Program-made: the position numbers and the translations under genes
Assembly: GCF_003591175.1 (NCBI RefSeq)
Contig: NZ_QYYG01000001.1
Span: 1,054,001 to 1,118,000 of the forward strand
Length of the DNA stretch: 64,000 bases
Direction: 5' to 3'
From: Serratia inhibens
Lineage (GTDB): Bacteria; Pseudomonadota; Gammaproteobacteria; Enterobacterales; Enterobacteriaceae
Shown: positions 54,487 through 63,454 of the stretch, piece after piece
How the letters are laid out: every line of letters begins with the position of its first letter
How positions within the stretch are numbered: position 1 is the first letter of the stretch
The notes under the pieces: generated by a model
Told to the model about the DNA's origin: nothing
What the model saw: only the letters and a program-made list of their open reading frames with translations
Databases searched by the model: none

Positions 54487-55125
54487 TTAACGCGGGCGTA
54501 TCCCGTCGATAATCACCCGCTGCACGTTTTCCACCGTCTGCTGAAAGAATGCCTCATCATCGAGCGTTTTGCCGGTCACCGCCTCCACCTGCACCCAAAA
54601 ATCGGCATAGTGCTGGGTGGTGGCCCACAGCATAAAGATCAGGTGATGCGGATCCACCGCCGCGATATGGCCTTCGGCGATCCAGCGCTCAATCATCGCG
54701 GACTTCTCGTCCACCAACGCCTTCAACCCGCCCTGCAACTCCAGCTTCAGCAACGGAGCGCCCTGGATCATCTCCAGACAAAACAACCGCGAGGCCTGCG
54801 GGTGATGGCGGGACACGTCCAATTTAAGGCGAATATATTCGCGAATAGCCTGCAAGGGTTCCTGATCGGCGCGCAGCGCTTTCAACGGCGCCAGCCACAC
54901 GTCGAGGATGCCTTTCAGCACCGCAACGTACAGCTCTTCTTTTGAAGGGAAGTAATAAAGCAGATTGGTTTTGGACACGTCGGCGCGCTCCGCCACCTGA
55001 TCCAGACTGGTGCCGTGAATACCGTACAGCGAGAAAAACTCCAGTGCCGCATCCATGATAGTGCTGCGTTTTGCGGCCACCGCGCGCGAGCGGCGCGTAG
55101 GGGGTTTAACGGGTTGTTGCTTCAC
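54487..55125 (-). CDS. rutR: TetR-family regulator RutR
   Basis: A 212-residue TetR-type regulator, the same length as E. coli RutR, which senses uracil and thymine and represses the rut genes. The helix-turn-helix is near residues 40-60 (GIHGTSLDQVAERADVSKTNLLYYFPSKEELY, as pieces). The C-terminal ligand domain keeps LIFMLWATTQHYADF. The start is GTG 55125 with AAGGAG seven bases upstream; the frame is open further but without a ribosome site. It is divergent from rutA, as in E. coli. Confidence 0.94.
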   Translation of the reverse strand: MKQQPVKPPTRRSRAVAAKRSTIMDAALEFFSLYGIHGTSLDQVAERADVSKTNLLYYFPSKEELYVAVLKGILDVWLAPLKALRADQEPLQAIREYIRLKLDVSRHHPQASRLFCLEMIQGAPLLKLELQGGLKALVDEKSAMIERWIAEGHIAAVDPHHLIFMLWATTQHYADFWVQVEAVTGKTLDDEAFFQQTVENVQRVIIDGIRPR

Positions 55126-55263
55126 TGCAGCTCCTTGGCGCCACCTGATTCGGCCACCAGCATAACAAAGCCACTGCGTGAAACCCACGCATTTACCTAC
55201 TCCTTTCGGGGGATTTTTTGCACCTTTTACGGGCAACCGCGCCTGATTTTTGTGCACATATTT

Positions 55264-55279
55264 TTTACCAAACGGTCTA
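55264..55279 (+). promoter_or_regulatory. Probable RutR operator
   Basis: TTTACCA-AA-CGGTCTA matches the RutR dyad TTGACCA-N2-TGGTCAA at 11 of 14 defined positions, and a second partial half (tttggaccattta) follows at 55280-55292. It lies in the 334-base rutR-rutA gap, about 180 bases before rutA. The rest of that gap holds no gene. Confidence 0.6.
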
Positions 55280-55459
55280 TTTTGGACCATTTACTCAACA
55301 ACAGGATTACATATAAATACCAATTTGTTGATAAGTATGCATTTTTTAAAACTGGCACTGCGTTTGCACTGTCCATGACAAGCGCCGCGCAATTTGGAAC
55401 CCGCAGGAAGCATTCAAGCAGCGCGTGAACCGTCCCATTCGCAGACCCGAGGTGTTCAA

Positions 55460-56560
55460 ATGAAAATTGGCGTATTTATCCCGATCGGCAACAACGGCTG
55501 GCTGATTTCCAGCAATGCTCCGCAATACAAACCGACGTTTGAACTCAACAAAACCATCGTGCAGAAGGCCGAGCATTACAATTTCGATTTCGCCCTGTCG
55601 ATGATCAAACTGCGCGGCTTCGGCGGCAAAACCGAATTTTGGGATCACAACCTGGAGTCCTTCACCCTGATGGCCGGGCTGGCCGCAGTCACCTCGCGCA
55701 TCAAGATCTACGCCACCGCCGCCACCCTGACCATGCCGCCGGCGATCGTCGCGCGGATGGCTTCCACCATCGACTCTATTTCCAACGGGCGTTTTGGCCT
55801 GAACGTGGTGACAGGTTGGCAAAAACCGGAATACGAACAGATGGGCATGTGGCCGGGCGACGATTACTTTGGCCGCCGTTACGACTATCTGGCGGAATAC
55901 GTGAAGGTGCTGCGCGATCTGTGGGGCACAGGCAAATCCGATTTCAAAGGCGAATTTTTCCAGATGGACGACTGTCGCGTCAGCCCGCAGCCGCAGGCGG
56001 ACATCAAGGTCATCTGCGCCGGGCAGAGTGACGCCGGCATGGCCTTCTCGGCCAAATACGCCGACTACAACTTCTGCTTCGGCAAGGGCGTCAACACCCC
56101 GACCGCCTTCGCTCCGACCGCCGCACGGCTGAAAACCGCCGCCGATGCCGAAGGCCGCAGCGTCGCCTGCTACGTGCTGTTCATGATCATTGCCGATGAA
56201 ACCGACGAGGCCGCACGCGCCAAATGGGAAAGCTATAAGGCCGGTGCCGACACCGAAGCGCTGGCCTGGCTGACCGAGCAAAGCGGCAAAGACACCAAAT
56301 CCGGCGCCGACACCAACGTGCGCCAGATGGCGGACCCGACCTCGGCGGTCAACATCAATATGGGCACGTTGGTCGGTTCCTACGCCAACGTGGCGCGCAT
56401 GATGGATGAGATCGCTACCGTGCCCGGCACCGAAGGCGTGCTGCTGACCTTCGATGATTTCGTGCAAGGGGTGGAGGACTTCGGCGAACGCATCCAGCCG
56501 CTGATGAAAAGCCGCGCCGACGTTTGCCCAACAACCGCTGAAAACCGTGAGGTGGCCTGA
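55460..56560 (+). CDS. rutA: Pyrimidine monooxygenase RutA
   Basis: A 366-residue FMN-dependent luciferase-like monooxygenase that opens the uracil ring between N3 and C4 to give ureidoacrylate. It keeps the E. coli N-terminus [43 protein letters not shown] (pieces) and the TIM-barrel motif [18 protein letters not shown]. RutF supplies reduced FMN. ATG 55460 is used; the longer frame from 55394 adds a non-conserved leader. Its stop shares a base with the rutB start (TGATG). Confidence 0.95.
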   Translation: MKIGVFIPIGNNGWLISSNAPQYKPTFELNKTIVQKAEHYNFDFALSMIKLRGFGGKTEFWDHNLESFTLMAGLAAVTSRIKIYATAATLTMPPAIVARMASTIDSISNGRFGLNVVTGWQKPEYEQMGMWPGDDYFGRRYDYLAEYVKVLRDLWGTGKSDFKGEFFQMDDCRVSPQPQADIKVICAGQSDAGMAFSAKYADYNFCFGKGVNTPTAFAPTAARLKTAADAEGRSVACYVLFMIIADETDEAARAKWESYKAGADTEALAWLTEQSGKDTKSGADTNVRQMADPTSAVNINMGTLVGSYANVARMMDEIATVPGTEGVLLTFDDFVQGVEDFGERIQPLMKSRADVCPTTAENREVA

Positions 56561-57306
56561 TGAAAATTGTTGAAAACCAACCGGTAGTACGCCGCCAGTC
56601 GCCGGAAACCGGCGCCACCGTCACCTTGTCCGCTCGCCCGGAGGCTATCGCCTTCGCACCGCAGGAAACCGCGCTGATCGTGGTCGATATGCAAAATGCC
56701 TATGCCTCTCAGGGCGGCTATCTTGACCTCGCCGGTTTTGACGTCTCGGCCACCGCGCCGGTGATCGCCAATATCAAACGTGCCATCAGCGCCGCGCGCG
56801 CCGCCGGTATCCGGGTGATCTTTTTCCAGAACGGCTGGGACAATCAGTATGTCGAAGCCGGCGGCCAGGGTTCGCCCAACTGGCATAAATCCAACGCGCT
56901 GAAAACCATGCGCAAGCGCCCGGAACTGATGGGCAAGCTGCTGGCCAAAGGCGACTGGGACTACGATCTGGTGGATGAACTGCAGCCGCAGCCGGGCGAT
57001 ATCGTGATCCCGAAACCGCGCTACAGCGGCTTTTTCAATACCCAACTCGACAGCCTGTTGCGATCTTACGGCATTCACCATTTGGTGTTTACCGGCATCG
57101 CCACCAACGTCTGCGTGGAATCCACGCTGCGCGACGGCTTCTTCCTCGAATATTTCGGCGTGGTGCTGGCGGACGCTACTCACCAGGCCGGGCCGCAGTT
57201 TGCCCAGCAGGCGGCGCTGTACAACATCGAAACCTTTTTCGGTTGGGTATCGGACGTCGACAGTTTCTGCGACGCGCTCATCGCCCCGCTCAGCCAAACG
57301 GCATGA
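56560..57306 (+). CDS. rutB: Ureidoacrylate amidohydrolase RutB
   Basis: A 248-residue isochorismatase-fold cysteine hydrolase that splits ureidoacrylate to aminoacrylate and carbamate. The catalytic Asp is in [12 protein letters not shown] (about residue 43), the lysine in [11 protein letters not shown] and the nucleophile cysteine in [16 protein letters not shown]. Translationally coupled to rutA. Confidence 0.95.
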   Translation: MKIVENQPVVRRQSPETGATVTLSARPEAIAFAPQETALIVVDMQNAYASQGGYLDLAGFDVSATAPVIANIKRAISAARAAGIRVIFFQNGWDNQYVEAGGQGSPNWHKSNALKTMRKRPELMGKLLAKGDWDYDLVDELQPQPGDIVIPKPRYSGFFNTQLDSLLRSYGIHHLVFTGIATNVCVESTLRDGFFLEYFGVVLADATHQAGPQFAQQAALYNIETFFGWVSDVDSFCDALIAPLSQTA

Positions 57307-57350
57307 GTTTTGCCTGCTTTACCCTTTAATCATTCATCAGGAGCAAGACG

Positions 57351-57737
57351 ATGCCAAAAACCATCATTACGCCGCCGGGCACCGGCAAACCGCTGGCCCC
57401 CTTCGTCCCCGGCACGCTGGCCGATGGCGTGGTTTACGTCTCAGGCACGCTGGCATTCGATAAAGACAATAACGTGGTGCACGTCGGCGATGCGGCGGCA
57501 CAAACCCGCCACGTGCTGGAAACCATTAAAAGCGTGATCGAAACCGCCGGCGGCAGCATGGATGACGTGACCTTTAACTCGATCTTCCTCACCGACTGGC
57601 AAAACTATGCCGCCATCAATCAGGTCTATGCGGAGTATTTTCCTGGCGACAAACCGGCGCGCTACTGCATTCAGTGCGGATTGGTGAAACCGGACGCACT
57701 GATTGAAATTGCTACCGTGGCCCATATCGGCCGCTGA
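57351..57737 (+). CDS. rutC: 3-aminoacrylate deaminase RutC (RidA family)
   Basis: A 128-residue trimeric RidA/YjgF-type protein that helps hydrolyse aminoacrylate to malonic semialdehyde. The family segments [34 protein letters not shown] (pieces) and the C-terminal [17 protein letters not shown] with IEIxxVA are present. AGGAGCAAG lies before the ATG, 44 bases after rutB. Confidence 0.95.
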   Translation: MPKTIITPPGTGKPLAPFVPGTLADGVVYVSGTLAFDKDNNVVHVGDAAAQTRHVLETIKSVIETAGGSMDDVTFNSIFLTDWQNYAAINQVYAEYFPGDKPARYCIQCGLVKPDALIEIATVAHIGR

Positions 57738-57761
57738 CCCCTTATCCGCAGAGGATCGAGA

Positions 57762-58601
57762 ATGTATTTTGAGATTTTGGGAAAAGATACCCCACTGGCC
57801 CCCACCCTGGTGCTCTCTGCCGGTCTGGGCGGTGCAGGCAGTTTCTGGCAACCGCAGATTGACGCGCTGAGCGAGCATTTCAGGGTGGTGGTTTACGATC
57901 ATCATGGCACCGCCCGCAGCAAGGGCGAGGTACCGGCCGGCTACAGCATGGCCGATATGGCGGATGAAGTGGCACAGCTGCTGCGCTCGATTGGCGTTGA
58001 ACGCTGCTATTTCGTCGGCCACGCGCTTGGCGGCATGATTGGCCTGCAACTGGCGCTTAACCACCCGCAATTGGTCGAAAAGTTGGTGGTGGTCAACGGT
58101 TGGCCGGCGCTGGACAGCCAGACCCGGCGCTGCTTCAAGGTACGTCAAGACCTGCTGCTCAACAGCGGCGTGGAAGCCTACGTGCGTGCCCAGCCGCTGT
58201 TCCTGTTCCCCGCCGACTGGCTGTCGCGGCACGAAGCGCTGCTGGACGAGGAGCTGGCGCATCAGGTGGCACATTTTCAGGGGACAGAAAACCTGTTGCG
58301 CCGCCTGAATGCGCTGATGAACACCGATTTCCGCCCGCACCTGGCGGACATCTCCACCCCGACGCTGGCGCTGTGCTCCCGCGACGATTTGCTGGTGCCT
58401 TACCACTGCTCGCATCAACTGGCGGAGAGCCTGCCGTTCGGCGAACTGGCGCAGATGGCGTACGGCGGCCATGCCATGAGCGTGACGGATGCCGACAACT
58501 TTAACCGCATCCTGCTCGGCTGGTTGCTGAACCCCCACGGCCTGTCGTCTGCTTGCAGCCCTGCGGACGCCCAGTTTGAGCCCGCAGGGCAGAAACACTG
58601 A
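57762..58601 (+). CDS. rutD: Alpha/beta-hydrolase RutD
   Basis: A 279-residue alpha/beta-hydrolase-fold protein of the uracil pathway, thought to speed aminoacrylate removal. The nucleophile elbow reads GHALGGMIG, with Ala where serine hydrolases have Ser; E. coli RutD shows the same change (GHALGA), so this is a family trait and not damage. The late Asp (CSRDDLLVPY) and His (YGGHAMSVTD) positions are present. AGAGGATCGAGA lies before the ATG. rutE, which should follow, is absent. Confidence 0.92.
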   Translation: MYFEILGKDTPLAPTLVLSAGLGGAGSFWQPQIDALSEHFRVVVYDHHGTARSKGEVPAGYSMADMADEVAQLLRSIGVERCYFVGHALGGMIGLQLALNHPQLVEKLVVVNGWPALDSQTRRCFKVRQDLLLNSGVEAYVRAQPLFLFPADWLSRHEALLDEELAHQVAHFQGTENLLRRLNALMNTDFRPHLADISTPTLALCSRDDLLVPYHCSHQLAESLPFGELAQMAYGGHAMSVTDADNFNRILLGWLLNPHGLSSACSPADAQFEPAGQKH

Positions 58602-58649
58602 GCTTAACCGCCAGGCCGCTCATTATTGGCTAGCCACAGGAGAAACAGT

Positions 58650-59177
58650 ATGCAAACCCAAACCCTTCTTGCCAGTGCGACGCTGGTGCCGCCGGGCGTA
58701 GAAAAACAGGACTTTCGCGACGCGATGGCGCGCCTGGGCGCGGCGGTGAATATCATCACCACCGACGGCCCTGCAGGCCGCGCCGGGTTTACCGCCTCTG
58801 CGGTATGCAGCGTTACCGATACGCCTCCGACGCTGCTGGTGTGCCTGAACCGCTCCGCATCGGTGTATGCGGTGTTCAAGCAAAACCAGACGTTGTGCGT
58901 CAATACGCTGGCGGCGGAACACGAGTCGCTGTCGAATCTGTTTGGCGGTAAAACGCCGATGGACATGCGATTTTCTGCCGCACGCTGGTCCACGCTGGCA
59001 ACCGGCTCCCCCATTCTGCACGGCGCAGTGGCCTCCTTCGATTGCCGGATCAGCCAAATTGTCAGCGTCGGCACCCATGACATTCTGTTTTGTCAGGCAG
59101 TGGCGCTGGCGCGCAATGATGAAAGCCACGGGCTGGCTTACTTCGATCGTCGCTATCACCCGCTGCTGAAGCAATGA
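58650..59177 (+). CDS. rutF: NADH:FMN oxidoreductase RutF
   Basis: A 175-residue flavin reductase that gives FMNH2 to RutA. It has the split-barrel flavin reductase pattern [46 protein letters not shown] (read as pieces [29 protein letters not shown]) and ends [11 protein letters not shown] 58650 follows CAGGAGAA. The 48-base gap after rutD leaves no room for rutE. Confidence 0.93.
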   Translation: MQTQTLLASATLVPPGVEKQDFRDAMARLGAAVNIITTDGPAGRAGFTASAVCSVTDTPPTLLVCLNRSASVYAVFKQNQTLCVNTLAAEHESLSNLFGGKTPMDMRFSAARWSTLATGSPILHGAVASFDCRISQIVSVGTHDILFCQAVALARNDESHGLAYFDRRYHPLLKQ

Positions 59178-59245
59178 TGTGCCGATGATGCCATAACGCG
59201 CACTCACCTGCGCCCCTAACCTGTACCCCTGTTTTGGAGATGACG

Positions 59246-60565
59246 ATGGCGAATACCTGGTTTCCCCAATGGCGCATGAAGCAAGGCAGTCTGGACGGTA
59301 CTGTGGTCGCACCCGATGAAAGGTTGCCGCTGGTGCCAACGCTGGTTATGGGCCTGCAACACGCAGTGGCGATGTTTGGTGCCACGGTGCTGATGCCGCT
59401 GCTGATGGGCTTTGACGCCAATCTGGCCATATTGATGTCCGGCATCGGCACGCTGCTGTTCTTCCTGGTGGTTGGCGGCCGGGTGCCGAGTTACCTCGGT
59501 TCCAGCGCGGCGTTTGTCGGGCTGGTGATCACCCTCACCGGTTACAGCGGCCAGGGCGCGAACCCGAACATTGCGCTGGCGCTGGGCGGCATCATCGCCT
59601 GCGGGCTGGTGTATCTGCTGATCGGGTTTGTGGTGATGAGCGTCGGCACCCGCTGGATCGAACGCCTGATGCCGCCGGTGGTGACCGGTGCGGTGGTGAT
59701 GGCGATCGGCCTGAACCTGGCGCCTATCGCCGTACGCAGCGTCTCGGCTTCCAATTTTGACAGCTGGATGGCGGTGGTCACCATTTTGTGTATCGGTTCG
59801 GTGGCGGTATTCACCCGCGGGTTGATGCAACGGCTGCTGATCCTGATTGGGCTGATCGCCGCCTATCTGATTTATGTGGTCGTGACCAACGGTTTTGGGC
59901 TCGGCAAGCCGGTGGATTACAGCGCGCTGAGCCAGGCCGCCTGGTTTGGCCTGCCGCAGTTCACCGCGCCGGCGTTTAACCTGCACGCCATGCTGCTGAT
60001 TGCCCCGGTGGCGATCATTCTGGTGGCGGAAAATCTCGGGCATGTGAAGGCGGTTGCAGGGATGACCGGCCAGAACCTCGATCCCTATATCGGCCGCGCC
60101 TTTGTTGGCGACGGGCTGGCGACCATGCTGTCTGGCTCGGTAGGCGGCACCGGGGTCACGACCTATGCTGAAAATATCGGCGTGATGGCGGTAACCAAAA
60201 TTTACTCCACCCTGGTGTTTGTCGCCGCAGCGGCGGTGGCGATCGTTCTGGGCTTTTCACCGAAGTTCGGTGCGCTGATCCATACCATTCCAGGCCCGGT
60301 GCTGGGCGGTGCCTCGGTGGTGGTGTTCGGTTTGATTGCCGTCGCCGGCGCGCGCATCTGGGTGCAAAACAAGGTCGATTTGGGCGATAACGGCAACCTG
60401 ATTATGGTGGCAGTAACACTGGTGCTGGGTGCAGGCGATTTTGCGCTGACCATCGGCAGCTTCACCATGGGGGGCATAGGTACCGCCACCTTCGGCGCCA
60501 TTATTCTGAATGCGCTGCTGCGCAACCGTAAAATCCTGCCGCTGGCGGATAACGCCGTACGTTGA
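59246..60565 (+). CDS. rutG: Pyrimidine permease RutG
   Basis: A 439-residue NCS2 (nucleobase:cation symporter-2) family permease that imports uracil or thymine. Family pieces are GLQHAVAMFGATVLMPLLMGFDANLAI, the helix-3 SSAAFVGLVI, AENLGHVKAVAGMTGQNLDPYIG (helix 8 glutamate motif) and SVGGTGVTTYAENIGVMAVT (helix 10). All are intact. The ATG at 59246 has GGAG seven bases upstream. It is the last rut gene; a GC hairpin follows. Confidence 0.93.
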   Translation: MANTWFPQWRMKQGSLDGTVVAPDERLPLVPTLVMGLQHAVAMFGATVLMPLLMGFDANLAILMSGIGTLLFFLVVGGRVPSYLGSSAAFVGLVITLTGYSGQGANPNIALALGGIIACGLVYLLIGFVVMSVGTRWIERLMPPVVTGAVVMAIGLNLAPIAVRSVSASNFDSWMAVVTILCIGSVAVFTRGLMQRLLILIGLIAAYLIYVVVTNGFGLGKPVDYSALSQAAWFGLPQFTAPAFNLHAMLLIAPVAIILVAENLGHVKAVAGMTGQNLDPYIGRAFVGDGLATMLSGSVGGTGVTTYAENIGVMAVTKIYSTLVFVAAAAVAIVLGFSPKFGALIHTIPGPVLGGASVVVFGLIAVAGARIWVQNKVDLGDNGNLIMVAVTLVLGAGDFALTIGSFTMGGIGTATFGAIILNALLRNRKILPLADNAVR

Positions 60566-60572
60566 CACCGAG

Positions 60573-60595
60573 GGCCCGGCCTGCCGGGCCTTATT
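60573..60595. terminator. Terminator between rutG and the DMT exporter gene
   Basis: Stem ggcccggc/gccgggcc with a tiny loop, then TTATT. It lies 8 bases after rutG and inside the stop end of the convergent gene. Confidence 0.7.
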
Positions 60596-61508
60596 CAACC
60601 AGCGCCGCTGCCTTGCCTTTGCGGCGAATGCGCAGTTCGCTGACCAGCACGCCCAGCACAATCAGCCCGCAGCCCAACAGGGCGACCCCCGGCAAACGTT
60701 CCCCGGCGATACGCCCGACGATCCCCGCCCAGACCGGTTCACCGGCATAAATGACCGTAGCGCGCGTCGGCGACATGCTGCGTTGCGCCCAGTTCATCGT
60801 CAGTTGAATCATGGCGCTGGCAATGCCCAGCCCTATCGCGCTGTACAACAGATAACTGGTGTACGGCGGCACCGCTTCGCCGGTCGGTACCATCATCATG
60901 AACGAGGCCAGCGATGCCGTAGCCAGTTGCACCACCGTCACCCGTTTGATATTCACCTTACCGGCATAGGCGCCAATCAGAATGATCTCGGCCGCCATGC
61001 CCAGCGTGCCGATCAATGTCAGTATCTCGCCGGCGCTGAGCGTCATATCCGCACTGCTCGGCGCGGCCAACAGCATCAGACCGGTGAACGCCAGCAAAAC
61101 GCCTACCCACGACATCAGGCTGGGAAAACGCCCCAGTACCAGCCACTGTAACAACGGCACCATCGGCACATACATGGCGGTGATGAATGCCGACTGGCTG
61201 CTGCTGATCGTTTGCAACCCAACAGTTTGCAGGCCGTAGCCAAACATGATGGCAATGCCGATAAACACGCCCGCTTTCAGTTCATACCAGGTTAACCCAC
61301 GCAGGGTACGCAGGGAGAACAGCGTCAGCACCAACGTGGCGGCGGCAAAACGCAGCCCGACGAAAAAGAACGGCCCGCTGACCTGCATGGCGTGATGCAC
61401 CGCCAGAAAGGTGCCGCCCCAGATCATGGTGATGAAAATCAGCACCGCTTCCTGAGGTTTTATTTTGGAAATAAGTGTGGAAACAAAAGATTTTTTTACT
61501 GCAGACAC
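60591..61508 (-). CDS. EamA-domain (DMT family) exporter
   Basis: A 305-residue inner-membrane protein with ten hydrophobic segments arranged as two EamA repeats, of the drug/metabolite transporter superfamily. Repeat 1 has MIWGGTFLAVHHAMQVSGPFFFVGLRF (pieces TMIWGGTFLAV and PFFFVGLRFAAA); repeat 2 has PVWAGIVGRIAGERL. Such proteins mostly export amino acids or related compounds. The start is GTG 61508 with AAGGGC eight bases upstream; the longer open frame runs through the neighbour. It diverges from an XRE-cupin regulator, which probably controls it. Confidence 0.83.
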   Translation of the reverse strand: MSAVKKSFVSTLISKIKPQEAVLIFITMIWGGTFLAVHHAMQVSGPFFFVGLRFAAATLVLTLFSLRTLRGLTWYELKAGVFIGIAIMFGYGLQTVGLQTISSSQSAFITAMYVPMVPLLQWLVLGRFPSLMSWVGVLLAFTGLMLLAAPSSADMTLSAGEILTLIGTLGMAAEIILIGAYAGKVNIKRVTVVQLATASLASFMMMVPTGEAVPPYTSYLLYSAIGLGIASAMIQLTMNWAQRSMSPTRATVIYAGEPVWAGIVGRIAGERLPGVALLGCGLIVLGVLVSELRIRRKGKAAALVE

Positions 61509-61528
61509 TGACTTGCCCTTAATGCCGG

Positions 61529-61593
61529 GTGCAATATAATGCACAGATCGCACCAGTATGAGGGAATGCCTGCAGATGAGCAATATAGTGCAC
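61529..61593. promoter_or_regulatory. Repeated operator of the XRE-cupin regulator
   Basis: A dyad gtgcaatataatgcac (61529-61544) is followed, 49 bases on, by a copy gcaatatagtgcac (61580-61593, inside the first codons of the regulator) that differs at one of 14 positions. The two sit between and over the starts of the divergent exporter and regulator genes, as expected for an autoregulatory operator. Confidence 0.65.
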
Positions 61594-62151
61594 AATGAAA
61601 AACATGACGCGCTCAAAGTGCTGCAATATCTGAGCAGCAACCTGCGGGGATACCGCCAGCAAGCCGGGCTAAGCCAGATGGCGCTGGCGGAAAAATCCGG
61701 CGTCAGCCGCCGCATGCTGGCCGGGATTGAGGCCGGTGACCGCAACGTCAGCCTGGCGGTGTTGGACAAACTTGCCGAGGCGCTGAATATCGCCTTCACC
61801 GATCTGATCCAGGCACCGGAAGCACGCGGCAATCATCTGGTGGGTGAACTGGCCTGGCAGGGGCGCGAGCCGGCAAGCCAGGCGGTGTTCGTCGCCAGCG
61901 TGCCCGCACGTCAGCGGGTGGAACTGTGGGAGTGGGCGCTGATGCCGGGCGAACGCTACGACTCACTGCCGGATGCCGCAGGCTGGAACGAAATTATCTA
62001 TGTGGTCACCGGCAGCCTGACGCTGGTGCTGGAGCAACAGACCCTGACGCTGGATGCCGGTGAAACCCAGGTGTTCAACAGCGATCAGCACTATGCCTAC
62101 GTAAACCGTACCGATCGGCCGCTGCGTTTTATCCGCAACGTCACCTTTTAA
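61576..62151 (+). CDS. XRE-family regulator with C-terminal cupin
   Basis: A 191-residue regulator. The helix-turn-helix of the lambda-repressor type spans residues ~22-76 (LRGYRQQAGLSQMALAEKSGVSRRMLAGIEAGDRNVSLAVLDKLA as pieces) and a cupin domain fills residues ~110-190 (WEWALMPGERYDSLPDAAGW ... LDAGETQVFNSDQHYAYVN). Such regulators (SutR/PuuR-like) often sense amino acids, amines or sulfur compounds and control a neighbouring transporter, here the divergent DMT exporter. ATG 61576 has GAGGGA upstream; ATG 61558 is the alternative. Confidence 0.83.
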   Translation: MSNIVHNEKHDALKVLQYLSSNLRGYRQQAGLSQMALAEKSGVSRRMLAGIEAGDRNVSLAVLDKLAEALNIAFTDLIQAPEARGNHLVGELAWQGREPASQAVFVASVPARQRVELWEWALMPGERYDSLPDAAGWNEIIYVVTGSLTLVLEQQTLTLDAGETQVFNSDQHYAYVNRTDRPLRFIRNVTF

Positions 62152-62321
62152 TCATCCAGCGCCGCCACTTCCGGCAGCTCTTCCAACGGCGGCTGGATCC
62201 CCTCGGAAATATAGTCTCTGGCGGCGAAAGTGCGTTCATCGCCCACGTCGTCCTCCACGACCACATGCTTGATGGCGCCGTCGCTCAGCAATACCCGTTT
62301 GATGCCACGATATGATGTCAT
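62148..62321 (-). CDS. Hypothetical small protein (57 aa)
   Basis: A 57-residue acidic protein, MTSYRGIKRVLLSDGAIKHV then VVEDDVGDERTFAARDYISE and GIQPPLEELPEVAALDD. CGGAGGAAA lies 5 bases before the ATG, so it is likely expressed. The pattern is one small beta-rich domain with an acidic tail. Its last 4 bases overlap the end of the convergent XRE-cupin gene. No family is recognised. Confidence 0.65.
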   Translation of the reverse strand: MTSYRGIKRVLLSDGAIKHVVVEDDVGDERTFAARDYISEGIQPPLEELPEVAALDD

Positions 62322-62462
62322 TGTTTCCTCCGTTAATGGGCCGGACACACTGCAAGTGTAGTTTAGCCCTCGTCGGCCGAGGGTGTCACCCGCCTGCCGT
62401 GCGCACCCTGCTGCTGCCTGACGTTTTCAGCCGTTGGCAACGGCAGCCGCTGGAGCAAAAGC

Positions 62463-63386
62463 TCAGGCGTCTGCACTGAACTTCAGCCAGTCCGCCAGCC
62501 GGGCGAGCGCGCTGCCCGGCCTGATTTCCTGTGGCGACAACAAACAGTAACCGCTGCCGTCCGGTGTAAAACCAAAAGGCGCACTCAGCAGACCGGCGGT
62601 CACATCATCGCGTACCTGCTGCCACGGGCCGATGGCAATCCCCATCCCTGCCACCGCCGCCTGCAGGCTGAAGTAGAAATGATCAAAACGCTGCTCCGGC
62701 CGGCCAGTCAGCACCACGTCTTGCCTCTGAGCCCATTGCCGCCAGGCGTCGGGACGGGTGGCGGAATGCAGTAACACCGCATCCTGACTCAACTGCGGCA
62801 GGCCGTCGCCAAGGGTCACCCAGCGCCGCAGCGTTTCAGGTTTGCACACCGGGCCGACCCGCTCGCTGAACAACGCCAGGCTGTGCAGCTTATCCCCCCA
62901 GTCAAAATCGTTGCGCCGGATAGCGGCGGTAATACCGTCATGAAACGAAAATGGCCCGCCACCGGCCACCAGTTGCAGGTTGATTTCCGGGTGCGCCTGC
63001 TGAAACGCCGGCAGGCGTGGTATCAACCAGCGCATCAATAGCGTTGGCTCGCACGACAACACCAGCGGCGCGTCCTGCGCCTGCTGTCGCAAGCTTTGCG
63101 CGGTATGATCCAGAATGCCGAATGCTTGCTGAGACGCCTGAAACAGCGTGCGGCCGGCCGCCGTTAAATACACCCGTCGGTGGCGGCGCTCGAACAACGC
63201 AACGCCCAGTTCATCTTCCAGCGCTCTGACCGCACGGCTGACGGCCCCATGCGTCAGATTCAGGCTGTTCGCCGCCTGCGTAAAGCTTTCCAGCCGTGCG
63301 GCGGCCTCGAAGCAACGCAGCCCGCCCAGTGACAGCGGCCGATGCATTTTGCGTGAGTTTTTCTCACTGATATTGTCAGTTTTCAT
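62463..63386 (-). CDS. LysR-family regulator (GcvA-like)
   Basis: A 307-residue LysR-type regulator. The N-terminal winged helix-turn-helix is clear (LRCFEAAARLESFTQAANSLNLTHGAVSRAVRALEDELGVALFERRHRRVYLT, read as pieces ESFTQAANSLNLTHGAVSRAV and LGVALFERR). The C-terminal half is a two-lobed effector domain (LVLSCEPTLLMRWLIPRLPAF). The opening LGGLRCFEAAAR is typical of the GcvA subgroup. It diverges from a LysE/RhtB exporter across 68 bases, so it probably controls that gene. Confidence 0.87.
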   Translation of the reverse strand: MKTDNISEKNSRKMHRPLSLGGLRCFEAAARLESFTQAANSLNLTHGAVSRAVRALEDELGVALFERRHRRVYLTAAGRTLFQASQQAFGILDHTAQSLRQQAQDAPLVLSCEPTLLMRWLIPRLPAFQQAHPEINLQLVAGGGPFSFHDGITAAIRRNDFDWGDKLHSLALFSERVGPVCKPETLRRWVTLGDGLPQLSQDAVLLHSATRPDAWRQWAQRQDVVLTGRPEQRFDHFYFSLQAAVAGMGIAIGPWQQVRDDVTAGLLSAPFGFTPDGSGYCLLSPQEIRPGSALARLADWLKFSADA

Positions 63387-63454
63387 CGTTTGTCACCGTC
63401 GGTTATTCCTCTTATAAATCAGCCACTCTCTTCTGATTTTATTACAGGATAACT

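Noticed and set aside
55346-56467. Minus-strand open frame (373 aa) covering rutA
   Set aside because: rutA is near-identical to known enzymes; the opposite frame has no family features.
57441-58598. Minus-strand open frame (385 aa) across rutC and rutD
   Set aside because: Spans two real genes in antisense, no ribosome site, no domain.
57762-58601. RutD thought to be inactivated because its nucleophile Ser is Ala
   Set aside because: E. coli RutD has the same change, so it is a property of the family.
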